Below, piece by piece: positions 1 to 9,889 of a stretch of DNA of 64,000 nt (its first letter is position 1; each line of letters starts with the position of its first letter). Origin of the DNA: Pseudoduganella violacea (GTDB lineage: Bacteria > Pseudomonadota > Gammaproteobacteria > Burkholderiales > Burkholderiaceae_D); contig NZ_JACHXD010000001.1 in the NCBI RefSeq assembly GCF_014191875.1, positions 124,001 through 188,000 on the forward strand, read 5' to 3'. A model generated the notes under the pieces. It did no database searches. It had not been told where the DNA came from and saw only the letters and a program-made list of their open reading frames with translations. The translations under genes were made by a program, and so were the position numbers.

Positions 1-32
1 TGAATTTCCTCAAACTTGCCCACGGCTTTCAT
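1..32 (-). CDS. Start of a probable nucleotide-sugar epimerase (partial)
   Basis: Only the first ten or so codons lie in the window. They begin MKAVGKFEEI, with GGAGG almost touching the ATG. The frame starts 41 bases after the stop of the UDP-sugar dehydrogenase on the same strand. In tviB/tviC-type operons the dehydrogenase is followed by an NAD-dependent epimerase, and those proteins often open with a short charged helix before the Rossmann motif. The identification rests on position only. The ribosome binding site is unusually close to the start, so the true start could differ. Confidence 0.4.
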   Translation of the reverse strand, partial: MKAVGKFEEI

Positions 33-73
33 GCCTCCACTGTTCTTGTCGGTTGCGGCGCGCGCCGCCGCGC

Positions 74-1363
<1,290 letters not shown>

Positions 1364-1671
1364 AACGAATTCCATAAAAGAATTACATTTTGCAATTATG
1401 CTAACTATATATCATTACTTGAAACTATTCAATGCGCAATTTGTCGCAAATTAGTCTGCCTTTTGTGCATGACGGCAGCGTGACGCCAAGCCCGCAGCCA
1501 TGGGCTTTTGGCGATAGTTTTGCGGGTGAAAGATTGATTCCGGACAAGCCAGATTATTGCTTTATTTACATGGAATAACGATTCTACACTGCTTGCTGAG
1601 CTTGATCCACAGAAGAACTGTGGCTAGCTGCAAGCTAGCCACAGTTGGGCAGGAAGGCGGGGATGGGAGGG
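1364..1671. promoter_or_regulatory. Gene-free stretch with dehydrogenase promoter region and a hairpin
   Basis: About 308 bases without a coding frame. The half next to the dehydrogenase (roughly 1376-1460) is AT-rich for this genome and is the likely promoter region for the polysaccharide operon. The other half contains the perfect inverted repeat listed separately. No convincing -35/-10 pair was picked out. Confidence 0.5.
1616..1646 (-). terminator. 14-bp perfect hairpin downstream of the chemoreceptor gene
   Basis: AACTGTGGCTAGCT and its exact reverse complement are separated by GCA. The structure begins 26 bases after the chemoreceptor stop codon. Read on the minus strand it is followed only by a broken T-rich run, so it could end transcription or protect the mRNA 3' end. 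Confidence 0.6.
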
Positions 1672-3336
1672 TCAGGCCAGTTGCTTGAACTTGTTTTTTT
1701 CCAACCGTGGCGTGGCCGGCGACGCGGCGTGCGGGTGCGCCTGGGGCATTCCTCGGCGCGCGGCAATTTCCTTGAGCTTGAACACCGCCATGGCCTGGGC
1801 CACCCATTCGGCCTGCTGCGCCAGGCTGCGCGCCGCCGCGGCCGCCTGCTCCACCAGGGCGGCATTTTGCTGGGTAATGTCGTCGATCTGGTTGACCGCC
1901 TGGTTGACCTGCACGAGGCCATGGCTTTGCTGCTGGGTGGCCGAGGAAATCTCGTCCATCACATGGGTAACCCGCTCCACCGACTCGATAACTTCGCTCA
2001 TCGTGCTGCCGGCGTTGCTGGTCAGCGCGGTCCCGGCATCGACCTTGGAGAGGGACAGGTCGATCAGCTGTTTGACCTCCTTGGCCGCCGTGGCCGAACG
2101 GTGGGCCAGGCTGCGCACCTCGCTGGCCACCACGGCGAAGCCCTTGCCATGCTCGCCGGCGCGCGCCGCTTCCACCGCCGCATTCAGCGCCAGGATATTG
2201 GTCTGGAAGGCGATGCCATCGATCATGCCGATGATATCGAGGATCTTGCGCGAGGATGTGCTGATATCGCCCATGGTCTGCACCACTTGCGAGACGATGT
2301 TGCCGCCTTGCGCGGCGATGCGCGAAGCCTGTCCCGCCAGCTCATTGGCGCTGGCCACGTTGCCGGCACTTTGCTGCACATTGGTAGTCAGTTGCTCCAT
2401 ACTAGCGGCAGTTTGCTGCAAGCTCGATGCTTGCGATTCGGTCCGTCCCGACAGATCCATATTGCCGCTGGCGATTTCGCTGGTGGCCAATTTGATTTCG
2501 TCGAAGTTGGCGCGTACATCGCCGATGATGCTGTGGAGATTGATATTGGTCTGGCGCAGCGCGGCCAGCAGCTGGCCCATATCGTTGTGCTGGGGAATGT
2601 CCAACGCCCCGGTCAGGTCGCCGCCCGCCATCTTGCGCGCAAAGCCGATGGCTTGCTGCAGCGGCATCACAATCGCCTGGTGCAGGCTGTACCACACATA
2701 CAACGCTCCAACCACGGCCACGGCCGACAGGGTGCTGAGCCAGCCATGCAAGACACTGCCGTCGCCGCTGGTCCACAGGCCCACCGCCAGCAAAGCCAGC
2801 ATCAGGCTGACCCCGCCCAGGCCCAGGCCAATGTGGCGCGCCAGCGACAGATGGCTCAGCCGCGCCAGCTTACCGACGAGGCCGCCACGCAACACCTGGC
2901 CGTGGCGCAGCGTCAGGCCACGCGGATTGCCGTTGCGCAGTTCACGGTAAAGGTCGTCGGCCTGGCGCACTTGCTCGCGGTTGGGCTTGGTGCGCACCGA
3001 CATATAGCCGACCGGCCGGCCCCCCTCGATCACCGGCGTCACATTCGCCAGCACCCAGTAAAAATCGCCATTCTTGCAGCGGTTTTTCACCATGCCGGTC
3101 CAGGGCATGCCCGCCTTGATGGTGAGCCACAGGTCGGCAAACGCTTCGGCCGGCATATCCGGGTGGCGCAGAATATTCTGCGGCGCGCCGATCAGTTCGT
3201 CTTCCGCGAAGCCGCTGACTTCGATGAAATAGGGGTTGGCGTACTGAATCTTGCCTTTCAAGTCCGTGGTGGAGACGATGGTCTTGCCATCGTCCAGGAC
3301 AAATTCATTATTGGTGACCGGAGAATTCACGCGCAT
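1672..3336 (-). CDS. PAS domain methyl-accepting chemotaxis protein (Aer-like)
   Basis: Chemoreceptor that would relay a signal to CheW/CheA at the inner membrane. The 554-residue protein opens with a PAS domain (about 1-125, with GKIQYANPYFIEVSGF and NGDFYWVLANVTPV), like the energy/oxygen sensor Aer, and has no periplasmic ligand domain. Two close hydrophobic segments (about 170-215) and a HAMP-like stretch follow. The signalling domain (about 300-520) contains NILALNAAVEAARAGEHGKG, the signature hairpin tip of this family. The C-terminus lacks an obvious CheR/CheB-docking pentapeptide. Start ATG has AAGGAA eight bases upstream. It is divergent from the FNR/Fur-controlled operon at 3667, and both share a 330-bp intergenic region. 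The ligand is unknown; in Aer proteins the PAS domain binds FAD. Confidence 0.9.
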   Translation of the reverse strand: MRVNSPVTNNEFVLDDGKTIVSTTDLKGKIQYANPYFIEVSGFAEDELIGAPQNILRHPDMPAEAFADLWLTIKAGMPWTGMVKNRCKNGDFYWVLANVTPVIEGGRPVGYMSVRTKPNREQVRQADDLYRELRNGNPRGLTLRHGQVLRGGLVGKLARLSHLSLARHIGLGLGGVSLMLALLAVGLWTSGDGSVLHGWLSTLSAVAVVGALYVWYSLHQAIVMPLQQAIGFARKMAGGDLTGALDIPQHNDMGQLLAALRQTNINLHSIIGDVRANFDEIKLATSEIASGNMDLSGRTESQASSLQQTAASMEQLTTNVQQSAGNVASANELAGQASRIAAQGGNIVSQVVQTMGDISTSSRKILDIIGMIDGIAFQTNILALNAAVEAARAGEHGKGFAVVASEVRSLAHRSATAAKEVKQLIDLSLSKVDAGTALTSNAGSTMSEVIESVERVTHVMDEISSATQQQSHGLVQVNQAVNQIDDITQQNAALVEQAAAAARSLAQQAEWVAQAMAVFKLKEIAARRGMPQAHPHAASPATPRLEKNKFKQLA

Positions 3337-3537
3337 GACGCTTTTCCTTCACTTATATATGGGAACAAGGAATCGATGCGCGAACCAGGGGCTGGGGTTC
3401 GCAAACACAGGCAAACAGTTGTTTGCCTGGCGCACGGCGCGACCTGCCATGCCCAGGGTTTTTTTGGAGTATAGGAAACAAAAACTTGAGGATACTCACC
3501 AATTGTCTCAACAGTGGAACTTACAACAGCAGCTTTC

Positions 3538-3551
3538 TTGATCTAGATCAA
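3538..3551. promoter_or_regulatory. FNR/ANR-type site TTGAT-N4-ATCAA
   Basis: TTGATCTAGATCAA is a perfect 14-bp palindrome and an exact match to the FNR/CRP-family anaerobic consensus TTGAT-N4-ATCAA. Its centre (3544.5) lies about 36-41 bases upstream of where transcription would start if TAACAT (3568-3573) or TTTAAG (3573-3578) acts as the -10, the usual spacing for FNR activation. Predicted to activate the operon at 3667 when oxygen is low. Confidence 0.7.
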
Positions 3552-3568
3552 TGCGAATAGTTCTCATT
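3550..3568. promoter_or_regulatory. Fur box upstream of the receptor/CobN-like operon
   Basis: AATGCGAA-TAG-TTCTCATT: an 8-3-8 inverted repeat with one mismatch, the same form as the perfect site at 31248-31266 in this window. It overlaps the end of the FNR site and the likely -10, where bound Fe-Fur would block RNA polymerase. Predicted iron repression of the operon. Confidence 0.75.
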
Positions 3569-3666
3569 AACATTTAAGCTCGCGGTTTCCTTTCGTATCG
3601 ATACCGTCAGCCACTCGGCCTGCCCGAACCAGCCAGCCCGGACTCGTCCCCACCACCGGAGGCTAG

Positions 3667-5904
3667 ATGTTTCAGCAAAAACCCATGGCCGCGGCGCTCG
3701 TGCTCGCCTTGAGCGCGCCGCTTGCGCACGCCGATAAAACCCTGTCCACCATCACCGTCACCGCCACGCGTACCGAAACGGCGGCCGAAAACGTGGCCGC
3801 CACCGTCAGCGTACTGGAGCGCGCCGAGATCGAGCGCCGCCTGCCGGGCGACGCCGCCGACCTGCTGCGCAATGAAGCCGACGTGGCGCTGGCGCGCGAT
3901 CTGCGCCGCTTCGGCGCCACCCGCGTGAACATCCGCGGCATCGAGGACAACCGCGTGACGCAGATGGTCGACGGCGTGCGCCTGCCTGACTTCTACAACG
4001 GCGGCGGCCCCACCAACTTCACCATGAATGCGCCGGGCGGCGCCTCGCCCGACTTTCTGAAGCGGGTCGAAATCCTGCGCGGCGCGGCATCGAGCCTGTA
4101 TGGTTCGGACGCCATCGGCGGCGTGGTCGGCTACCTGACCCTGGACCCGGCCGACCTGCTGGCGCCCGGGCAGCGTACGGCGGCACGCTACCGCATCAGC
4201 CGCAATGGCGACAACGATGCGCTGCGCCATTCGCTGATGGGCGCCTGGCGCGGCGAGTCGGGTGAGGCGCTGCTGGGCTACTCGCGCGCCACCGCGCACG
4301 CCTTCGAGAATATGGGATCGGACGACAGCCACACGGCCAAACGCAGCCTGCCCAACCCGCAGGACATCCGCGACCAAGGCTTGCTGATGAAGTTCGCCTA
4401 CCGCCCCGCGTCCGGCCACAAGCTGTCGGCCACGCTGGAAGGCCGCAAGATCGACAGCGACGTCGACGTGCTGCGCCTGGCCACCTCCCTGCCCAAGGTC
4501 AGCGCCATGTCGGGCGACGACCATAGCCGCCGTCTGCGCGGCACCGTGGAATGGCAGCATATGCCGCAAGGCGCCTGGTATGAGCGCCTGACCGCGAAGC
4601 TCTACCATCAGGATTCGGATACCAAGAACTACAACCGCCAGCAGCGCGAACGCACCAGCGCCACCTGCGCCGCCTCCGGCCCCGTGGGCGTGAACAACTG
4701 CCTGATCGACCAGGAATTCCTGTTCTCGCAAATCGCCACCGGCGCCAGCCTGCAATTCGAAAGCGGCCTGAAACTGGGCGGCCAGGACCATCTGCTGACC
4801 TATGGCGTGGATACCTCGCGCGTGAAGACCGAGGAGCGGCGCGACGCCACGGTGCGCAACCAGACCACCGGCACGGTGGGCAAGAACCTGGCCGGCGACA
4901 TCTTCCCGCTGCGCGATTTCGCCATCGGCAATACCGACACCATCGCCTTCTTCGCCCAGGATGAAATCAGCGGCCTGGCGGGCGGCTCCCTGAGTCTGAC
5001 GCCAAGCCTGCGTTACGACTGGCGCCGCCTCGCCCCCAAGGTCGACGCCCTGGCCCAGGCGGTGCTGGACAATATCAAGCGCAAGGTGGCGCGCCAAAGC
5101 GACGGCTCGCTCTCGCCCAAGCTGGCCGCGATGTGGACCTTCAAACCCGGCGTATCGGCTTACGGCCAGCTGGCGCGCGGCTACCGCGTCCCGAACTATG
5201 AAGAGGTCAACGGCGCTTTCCGCAACAACTCGCAGATGTACAGCATCGTTCCCAATCCCGATCTCAAGGCCGAAACCAGCGTCGGCCTGGAAGTGGGCCT
5301 GAAGCTGAACGCCGACAAGCTGCGCGGCCAGGTCGCCCTGTACGACAACCGCTACCGCGATTTCATCGCCAGCGTGCAGCTGAACTGCCCGAGCGATCCG
5401 CGCTGCGTGCCGGCGCCGATCCGCATGACCAGCATGTACCAGAACCTGTCGCGGGTGCGCATTCACGGCGCCGAAGCACGCGCCGTGTGGGACGTTGCGC
5501 CGGGCTGGAAACTCGACGGCTCGGTGGCCGTGGCGCGCGGCGACAACCGCTCCGACGGTCAGCCACTCAATACGGTGGAGCCGCAGCGCCTGAGCGCCGG
5601 CCTGCTGCACGATGCGGGCGCCTGGGGCGCCGAGCTGCGCCTGCGCGCCGCCAAGGCCGTGACGCGCACCGACGATAGCGATGGCGCCTGGTTCCGCCCT
5701 GCCGGCTATGGCGTCAGCGACCTGGCGCTGTGGTGGCGTCCGATGAAAGGCACACAGATCAATCTGGCGCTGAACAATCTGACCGATAAAAAATACTGGC
5801 TGTGGAGCGATATCCGCCAGAGCGAGGGGCGCGACCTGACGGGAGCGGACTTCTACACCCAGCCGGGACGCAAGCTGTCGGCCAGTCTAAGTTACCAGTT
5901 CTAA
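3667..5904 (+). CDS. TonB-dependent receptor, heme/hemoglobin receptor family
   Basis: Outer-membrane gated channel energised by TonB, 745 residues. A signal peptide ends near ALAHA (about 22). A TonB-box-like TLSTITVTATR follows, then the plug (RVNIRGIEDNRVTQMVDGVR; ILRGAASSLYGSDAIGGVV) and a 22-strand barrel ending in SLSYQF with the terminal aromatic. A segment YRVPNYEEV...VPNPDLKAE corresponds to the FRAP/NPNL region of heme receptors, but I see no histidine between the two motifs, where heme receptors usually have one, so the ligand may not be plain heme. GGAGG lies four bases before the ATG. First gene of the operon; the CobN-like gene begins nine bases after its stop. Regulation predicted from the FNR and Fur sites upstream. 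Confidence 0.85.
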   Translation: MFQQKPMAAALVLALSAPLAHADKTLSTITVTATRTETAAENVAATVSVLERAEIERRLPGDAADLLRNEADVALARDLRRFGATRVNIRGIEDNRVTQMVDGVRLPDFYNGGGPTNFTMNAPGGASPDFLKRVEILRGAASSLYGSDAIGGVVGYLTLDPADLLAPGQRTAARYRISRNGDNDALRHSLMGAWRGESGEALLGYSRATAHAFENMGSDDSHTAKRSLPNPQDIRDQGLLMKFAYRPASGHKLSATLEGRKIDSDVDVLRLATSLPKVSAMSGDDHSRRLRGTVEWQHMPQGAWYERLTAKLYHQDSDTKNYNRQQRERTSATCAASGPVGVNNCLIDQEFLFSQIATGASLQFESGLKLGGQDHLLTYGVDTSRVKTEERRDATVRNQTTGTVGKNLAGDIFPLRDFAIGNTDTIAFFAQDEISGLAGGSLSLTPSLRYDWRRLAPKVDALAQAVLDNIKRKVARQSDGSLSPKLAAMWTFKPGVSAYGQLARGYRVPNYEEVNGAFRNNSQMYSIVPNPDLKAETSVGLEVGLKLNADKLRGQVALYDNRYRDFIASVQLNCPSDPRCVPAPIRMTSMYQNLSRVRIHGAEARAVWDVAPGWKLDGSVAVARGDNRSDGQPLNTVEPQRLSAGLLHDAGAWGAELRLRAAKAVTRTDDSDGAWFRPAGYGVSDLALWWRPMKGTQINLALNNLTDKKYWLWSDIRQSEGRDLTGADFYTQPGRKLSASLSYQF

Positions 5905-5913
5905 GGCCGGATC

Positions 5914-8900
5914 ATGCGCAAGCTCTTACCCCGCTGCCTGTTGGCCTGCGTGCTGCTGCTGTGCGGCAGCGGCGCGGCCAACGCCGCCAGGCTGCTGTTT
6001 CTGACCACCAGTCCCACGCCCGCCGGCAAATTCCAGCTGCTCGCGCAGCTGGGCAAGCCGGTCGGCGCCAGCGTCGACGTGCGCTTCATCGAACAACTGC
6101 CATCGGAGCCGGACGCCTCGCTGTTCGCCGGCTATGATGCGGTGCTGTTCGACCTGCCGCGCGACCATATGCGCGAATTCGGCAAGCTGCGCCTGGCGCG
6201 CGCCTTGCCGGGCCTGAAAGCGCCCTCCCTTTGGCTGCACGAGCAAAGCCCGTCCTGGCAAGGCTTGCCGGAGCCGCTGGCGCGCCGCCTGCTCGCTTAC
6301 TACGTGAACGGCAGCAGCGCCAATTACACTGGCTTCCTGCAATCGCTGACGGCGCATCTGGGCGGCAAGAGCCTGGACGGCATTGCGCCGCCCATCGTCT
6401 TCCCCAAGGCCGCGCTCTACCATCCGAAAGCGCCCGGCAAGATCTTCGCCAGCGCGGCCGACTACCTGCGCTGGAAGGGCGCGCGGATGGAGCGCAAGCC
6501 CGTCATCGTCGGCATCGCCCTGCACCAGTCCTATATCGCCGCCGAGCAGACCGCCTTCATCGACGACCTGATCGCGCGCATCGAGGCCGGCGGCGCGATC
6601 GCCCTGCCCTTCTATGGCCCGGCCATGACGCCGATGGCGCCGGCCATGAGTATTGATGGCAAGGCGCTGCCGGACGTGATCATCAACAGCCAGATCATGC
6701 TTAATCCCGAAGGCCGCAAGCAGGAATTCGAGGCGCTCGGCATTCCCGTGATCCAGGCCACGCCTTACCGCAAGGGCGATGCCGCCGCCTGGGCCGCCGA
6801 TCCGCAAGGCGTGCAGCTGATGGACGTGCCCTTCTACCTGGCCCAGGGCGAATATGCCGGCATCGTGGACGCCATGGTCACGGGCGCGGCGCGCAAGAGC
6901 GACGACCAGATCCTGCCGATTCCGGCGCAGGCGCAAGCCATCGTGGAAAAAGCGCTCAAGCTGGTGCGCCTGCAGCGCACGCCGAATGGCGAGAAGCGCT
7001 TGGCCATCTTCTTCTGGAACTATCCGCCGGGCGAGAAGAATCTCTCGGCCTCCTATCTGAACCTGCCGCGCAGCCTGTCCGGCACGCTGGCCGCGCTGCA
7101 CGCCGCCGGATACGGCACCCAGCCGCAGGACGAGGAAGTGCTGACCGCCTCGCTGCAACGCTTGCTCGCGCCTTTCTATCGCGACGATACGCTGGAAGGC
7201 TTGCTGCGCGATGGCCTGGCCGAGCTGCTGCCGGTATCGGCTTACCGCGCCTGGCTGAGTACCCTGCCCGAACCGGTCAGGCAGACGCTGAACACGCGCT
7301 GGGGCGAGCCGGAACGCTCGTCGATGGTCGTCAAGCGCGGTGGCGAAGCCTTCTTCGTCGTGCCGCGCGCGAAGTTCGGCAATATCGTGATCCTGCCGCA
7401 GCCGCCGCGCGGCGAGAAATGGGAGGGCAAGGAGAAAGCGCTCTACCACAGCACCAAGGCCGATCCTTCGCACTTCTATCTGGCCACCTATCTGTGGGCG
7501 CGCCAGAGCCAGCAGGCCGATGCGCTGATCCACTACGGCACCCACGGTTCGCAGGAATGGCTGCCGGGTAAGGAGCGCGGCCTGTCGGTGTATGACTATC
7601 CGCTGCTGGCGATCGGTGATGTGCCGGTGGTCTATCCCTACATCGTGGACAATATCGGCGAAGCGGTGCAAGCCAAGCGCCGCGGCCGCGCCGTCATCAT
7701 CACGCACCAAACGCCGCCTTTCGCACCGGCCGGCCTGCACGACGCGCTCTCGAAGCTGCACGACCTGCTGCATGCCTGGCTGGCCCAGGACGCCGGCGCC
7801 GTCAAGGACAAGCTGGCCGAGGACCTGCTGCGCGCCACACGCGCCGAGCGCATCGACAAGGATATGGGTTGGGATGCGCAACGCATCGCCACCGATTTCC
7901 CCGGCTTCGTGGATGCTCTGCACAGCCAGTTGCACGAGGTGGCGCAAACGGCCCAGCCGCTCGGCCTGCACAGCTTCGGCAGCGCGCCCCAGGAGCTGCA
8001 CCGCCTCGGCACCGTGATGCTGATGCTGGGTAAGCAGTACTGGAAGCTGGCGGCGGCGCCCGGCGATGAAGAGGACGAAGTCTTCGTCGACGATTACCGC
8101 AAGCTGGCCGAATCGGCGCCTTACCGCCTGCTGCACCGCTATGTGGTCGAAGGCCATCCACTGAGCGAAGTCAAAGACCAGCGTCTGTCCGCCCTGCTGC
8201 AGCGTGGCCAGGGCTACTACGCGGCGCTGGGCGCGAGCCAGGAAATGGCGGGCATGCTTGCCGCCCTCGATGGCCGCCACATTGCCACCTCCTACGGCGG
8301 CGATCCGATCAAGAATGCGGACGCGCTGCCGACCGGCCGCAATCTGTATGGCTTCGACCCCTCGCGCGTGCCGAGCGAGCAAGCCTGGAGCGCGGGCAAG
8401 GATGCGCTGAACAACCTGCTGGCCGCGCACCGCAAGGCCAAGGGCCAGCTCCCGAAAAAGCTGGCCTTCTCCCTGTGGTCGGTGGAAACCATGCGCCACC
8501 AGGGCATCCTGGAAGCGCAGGCGCTGTGGGCGCTGGGCGTGGAACCGGTATGGGACGCGGGCGGCCGCGTGGTGGACGTGAAGCTCATTCCGCGCGGCCA
8601 GTTGGGCCGGCCGCGTGTGGATGTCGTGCTGTCGGCCACCGGTTTGTATCGCGACCACTTTCCGAACGCCATGCGCCAACTGGCGAAAGCCGTGCGACTG
8701 GCGGCCGAGGCGCAGGAGGATGACAATCCCGTGCTCGCCAACACGCGCGCCATCGCCACCACGCTGGCCAAGGCGGGTGTACCGGAGGCGGAACGCCTGA
8801 ACGCGGCCCAGACCCGCATCTTCTCCTCCGAATCGGGCCGCTATGGCAGCGGCCTGGATGACGCCACCCTCGCCAGCGACACCTGGAAGGGCAAGGAGGA

Positions 8901-9873
8901 AGGCGACCGCAAACTGGCCGAGCTATACCTGTCGCGCATGCAGTACGCCTACGGGCCGGACGAGGCGCGCTGGGGCCAGGCCGGCAGCAAATTGAACCTG
9001 TATGCCGAGGCGTTGCGCGGCACCGAGGGCGCGGTGCTGTCGCGCACTTCGAACCTGTACGGCATGCTGACCACCGACGATCCCTTCCAGTACCTGGGCG
9101 GCTTGTCGCTGGCCGTGCGCCACCTCGACGGCAAGGCGCCGGAGCTGTACATCTCCAATCTGCGCGACAGCAGTCAAAGCGGCGGCCGGGTGGAAAGCGC
9201 GGCCGGCTTCCTCGCCAAGGAGCTGGCGACGCGCAATTTCCATCCCGGCTATATCAAAGGCCTGATGGCGGAAGGCTATTCCGGCACGCTGCAAGTGCTG
9301 GACTCGGTCAACAATTTCTGGGGCTGGCAAGCCGTGGCGCGCGAAACCGTGCGCGACGACCAGTGGCAGGAATTCGTTGATGTGTATGTGCGCGACAAGC
9401 ATAAACTTGGCATCCGCGACTGGTTTGAGCGCGACAACCCGCATGCGATGGCACAGACCATCGAACGCATGCTGGAAGCAGCGCGCAAGGGCTACTGGCA
9501 GGCCGATGCCGCCACCGTGCAGGAATTGAAGGAACGCTGGCGCGAGCTGGCCGCGCGCCATGATGTGAAAACGGATAACGCGCAGTTCCAGGCCTTCGTC
9601 GCACCGGGCTTCGGCCTGCAGGGCAGCGCGCCGGCGCAAGCCGTGGCGCGCGCCGCGCCGCCAGCGCCGGCGCAGAAATCCACCCAGGCCAAGCCTGCCG
9701 AAGCCGCGCCGCCGGCACCACCCGCACCGCCGCCCATCCGTGGCATGCAGCTGGAAAAAATCGCGACACCGCAACCGCCCAAGCCGCAACCCCTACCCGT
9801 GGCGCTGGCCATGATGCTGGGCGCCCTGCTGGCCGGCGCGCTGCGCCAGGCCCGTTCCCCATCCGCTATCTAA
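5914..9873 (+). CDS. Exported, membrane-anchored CobN/HmuS-like chelatase
   Basis: CobN/BchH-superfamily protein of 1319 residues. These large subunits bind a tetrapyrrole and insert a metal; the Bacteroides homolog HmuS is linked to the reverse reaction on heme. Family marks seen: YGTHGSQEWLPGKERG (about 540-555), ALPTGRNLYGFDP (about 803-815) and the downstream IPRGQLGRPRVDVVLSATG block. Unlike cobalamin-pathway CobN it begins with a signal peptide (cleavage near GAANA, residue 24). It ends with a Pro/Ala-rich linker (about 1230-1290) and one hydrophobic helix (PVALAMMLGALLAGALR) followed by Arg, so the body should lie in the periplasm, anchored at its C-terminus. No CobS/CobT or ChlI/ChlD ATPase partner is nearby; instead a proton-channel pair follows. 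Function (dechelatase, chelatase or carrier) is inferred. Confidence 0.85.
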   Translation: MRKLLPRCLLACVLLLCGSGAANAARLLFLTTSPTPAGKFQLLAQLGKPVGASVDVRFIEQLPSEPDASLFAGYDAVLFDLPRDHMREFGKLRLARALPGLKAPSLWLHEQSPSWQGLPEPLARRLLAYYVNGSSANYTGFLQSLTAHLGGKSLDGIAPPIVFPKAALYHPKAPGKIFASAADYLRWKGARMERKPVIVGIALHQSYIAAEQTAFIDDLIARIEAGGAIALPFYGPAMTPMAPAMSIDGKALPDVIINSQIMLNPEGRKQEFEALGIPVIQATPYRKGDAAAWAADPQGVQLMDVPFYLAQGEYAGIVDAMVTGAARKSDDQILPIPAQAQAIVEKALKLVRLQRTPNGEKRLAIFFWNYPPGEKNLSASYLNLPRSLSGTLAALHAAGYGTQPQDEEVLTASLQRLLAPFYRDDTLEGLLRDGLAELLPVSAYRAWLSTLPEPVRQTLNTRWGEPERSSMVVKRGGEAFFVVPRAKFGNIVILPQPPRGEKWEGKEKALYHSTKADPSHFYLATYLWARQSQQADALIHYGTHGSQEWLPGKERGLSVYDYPLLAIGDVPVVYPYIVDNIGEAVQAKRRGRAVIITHQTPPFAPAGLHDALSKLHDLLHAWLAQDAGAVKDKLAEDLLRATRAERIDKDMGWDAQRIATDFPGFVDALHSQLHEVAQTAQPLGLHSFGSAPQELHRLGTVMLMLGKQYWKLAAAPGDEEDEVFVDDYRKLAESAPYRLLHRYVVEGHPLSEVKDQRLSALLQRGQGYYAALGASQEMAGMLAALDGRHIATSYGGDPIKNADALPTGRNLYGFDPSRVPSEQAWSAGKDALNNLLAAHRKAKGQLPKKLAFSLWSVETMRHQGILEAQALWALGVEPVWDAGGRVVDVKLIPRGQLGRPRVDVVLSATGLYRDHFPNAMRQLAKAVRLAAEAQEDDNPVLANTRAIATTLAKAGVPEAERLNAAQTRIFSSESGRYGSGLDDATLASDTWKGKEEGDRKLAELYLSRMQYAYGPDEARWGQAGSKLNLYAEALRGTEGAVLSRTSNLYGMLTTDDPFQYLGGLSLAVRHLDGKAPELYISNLRDSSQSGGRVESAAGFLAKELATRNFHPGYIKGLMAEGYSGTLQVLDSVNNFWGWQAVARETVRDDQWQEFVDVYVRDKHKLGIRDWFERDNPHAMAQTIERMLEAARKGYWQADAATVQELKERWRELAARHDVKTDNAQFQAFVAPGFGLQGSAPAQAVARAAPPAPAQKSTQAKPAEAAPPAPPAPPPIRGMQLEKIATPQPPKPQPLPVALAMMLGALLAGALRQARSPSAI

Positions 9874-9889
9874 CGTTGAAAGACCAACC

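Larger units (their letters stand above)
3337..3666. promoter_or_regulatory. 330-bp divergent regulatory region
   Basis: Separates the chemoreceptor (minus) from the metal/tetrapyrrole operon (plus). It contains a perfect 9-bp inverted repeat (3408-3429, arms CAGGCAAAC) in the chemoreceptor leader, a perfect FNR/ANR site (3538-3551) and a near-perfect Fur box (3550-3568). No open frame with a ribosome binding site was seen. Confidence 0.7.

Noticed and set aside
3340..3500. Sigma-28 (FliA) promoter for the chemoreceptor
   Set aside because: No GCCGATAA-like -10 was found; TATACT on the minus strand is present but without a good -35.
5914..9873. Naming the large chelatase cobN of the cobalamin pathway
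   Set aside because: Signal peptide, C-terminal anchor, lack of CobS/CobT and of any cob genes nearby all argue against a role in cobalamin synthesis.
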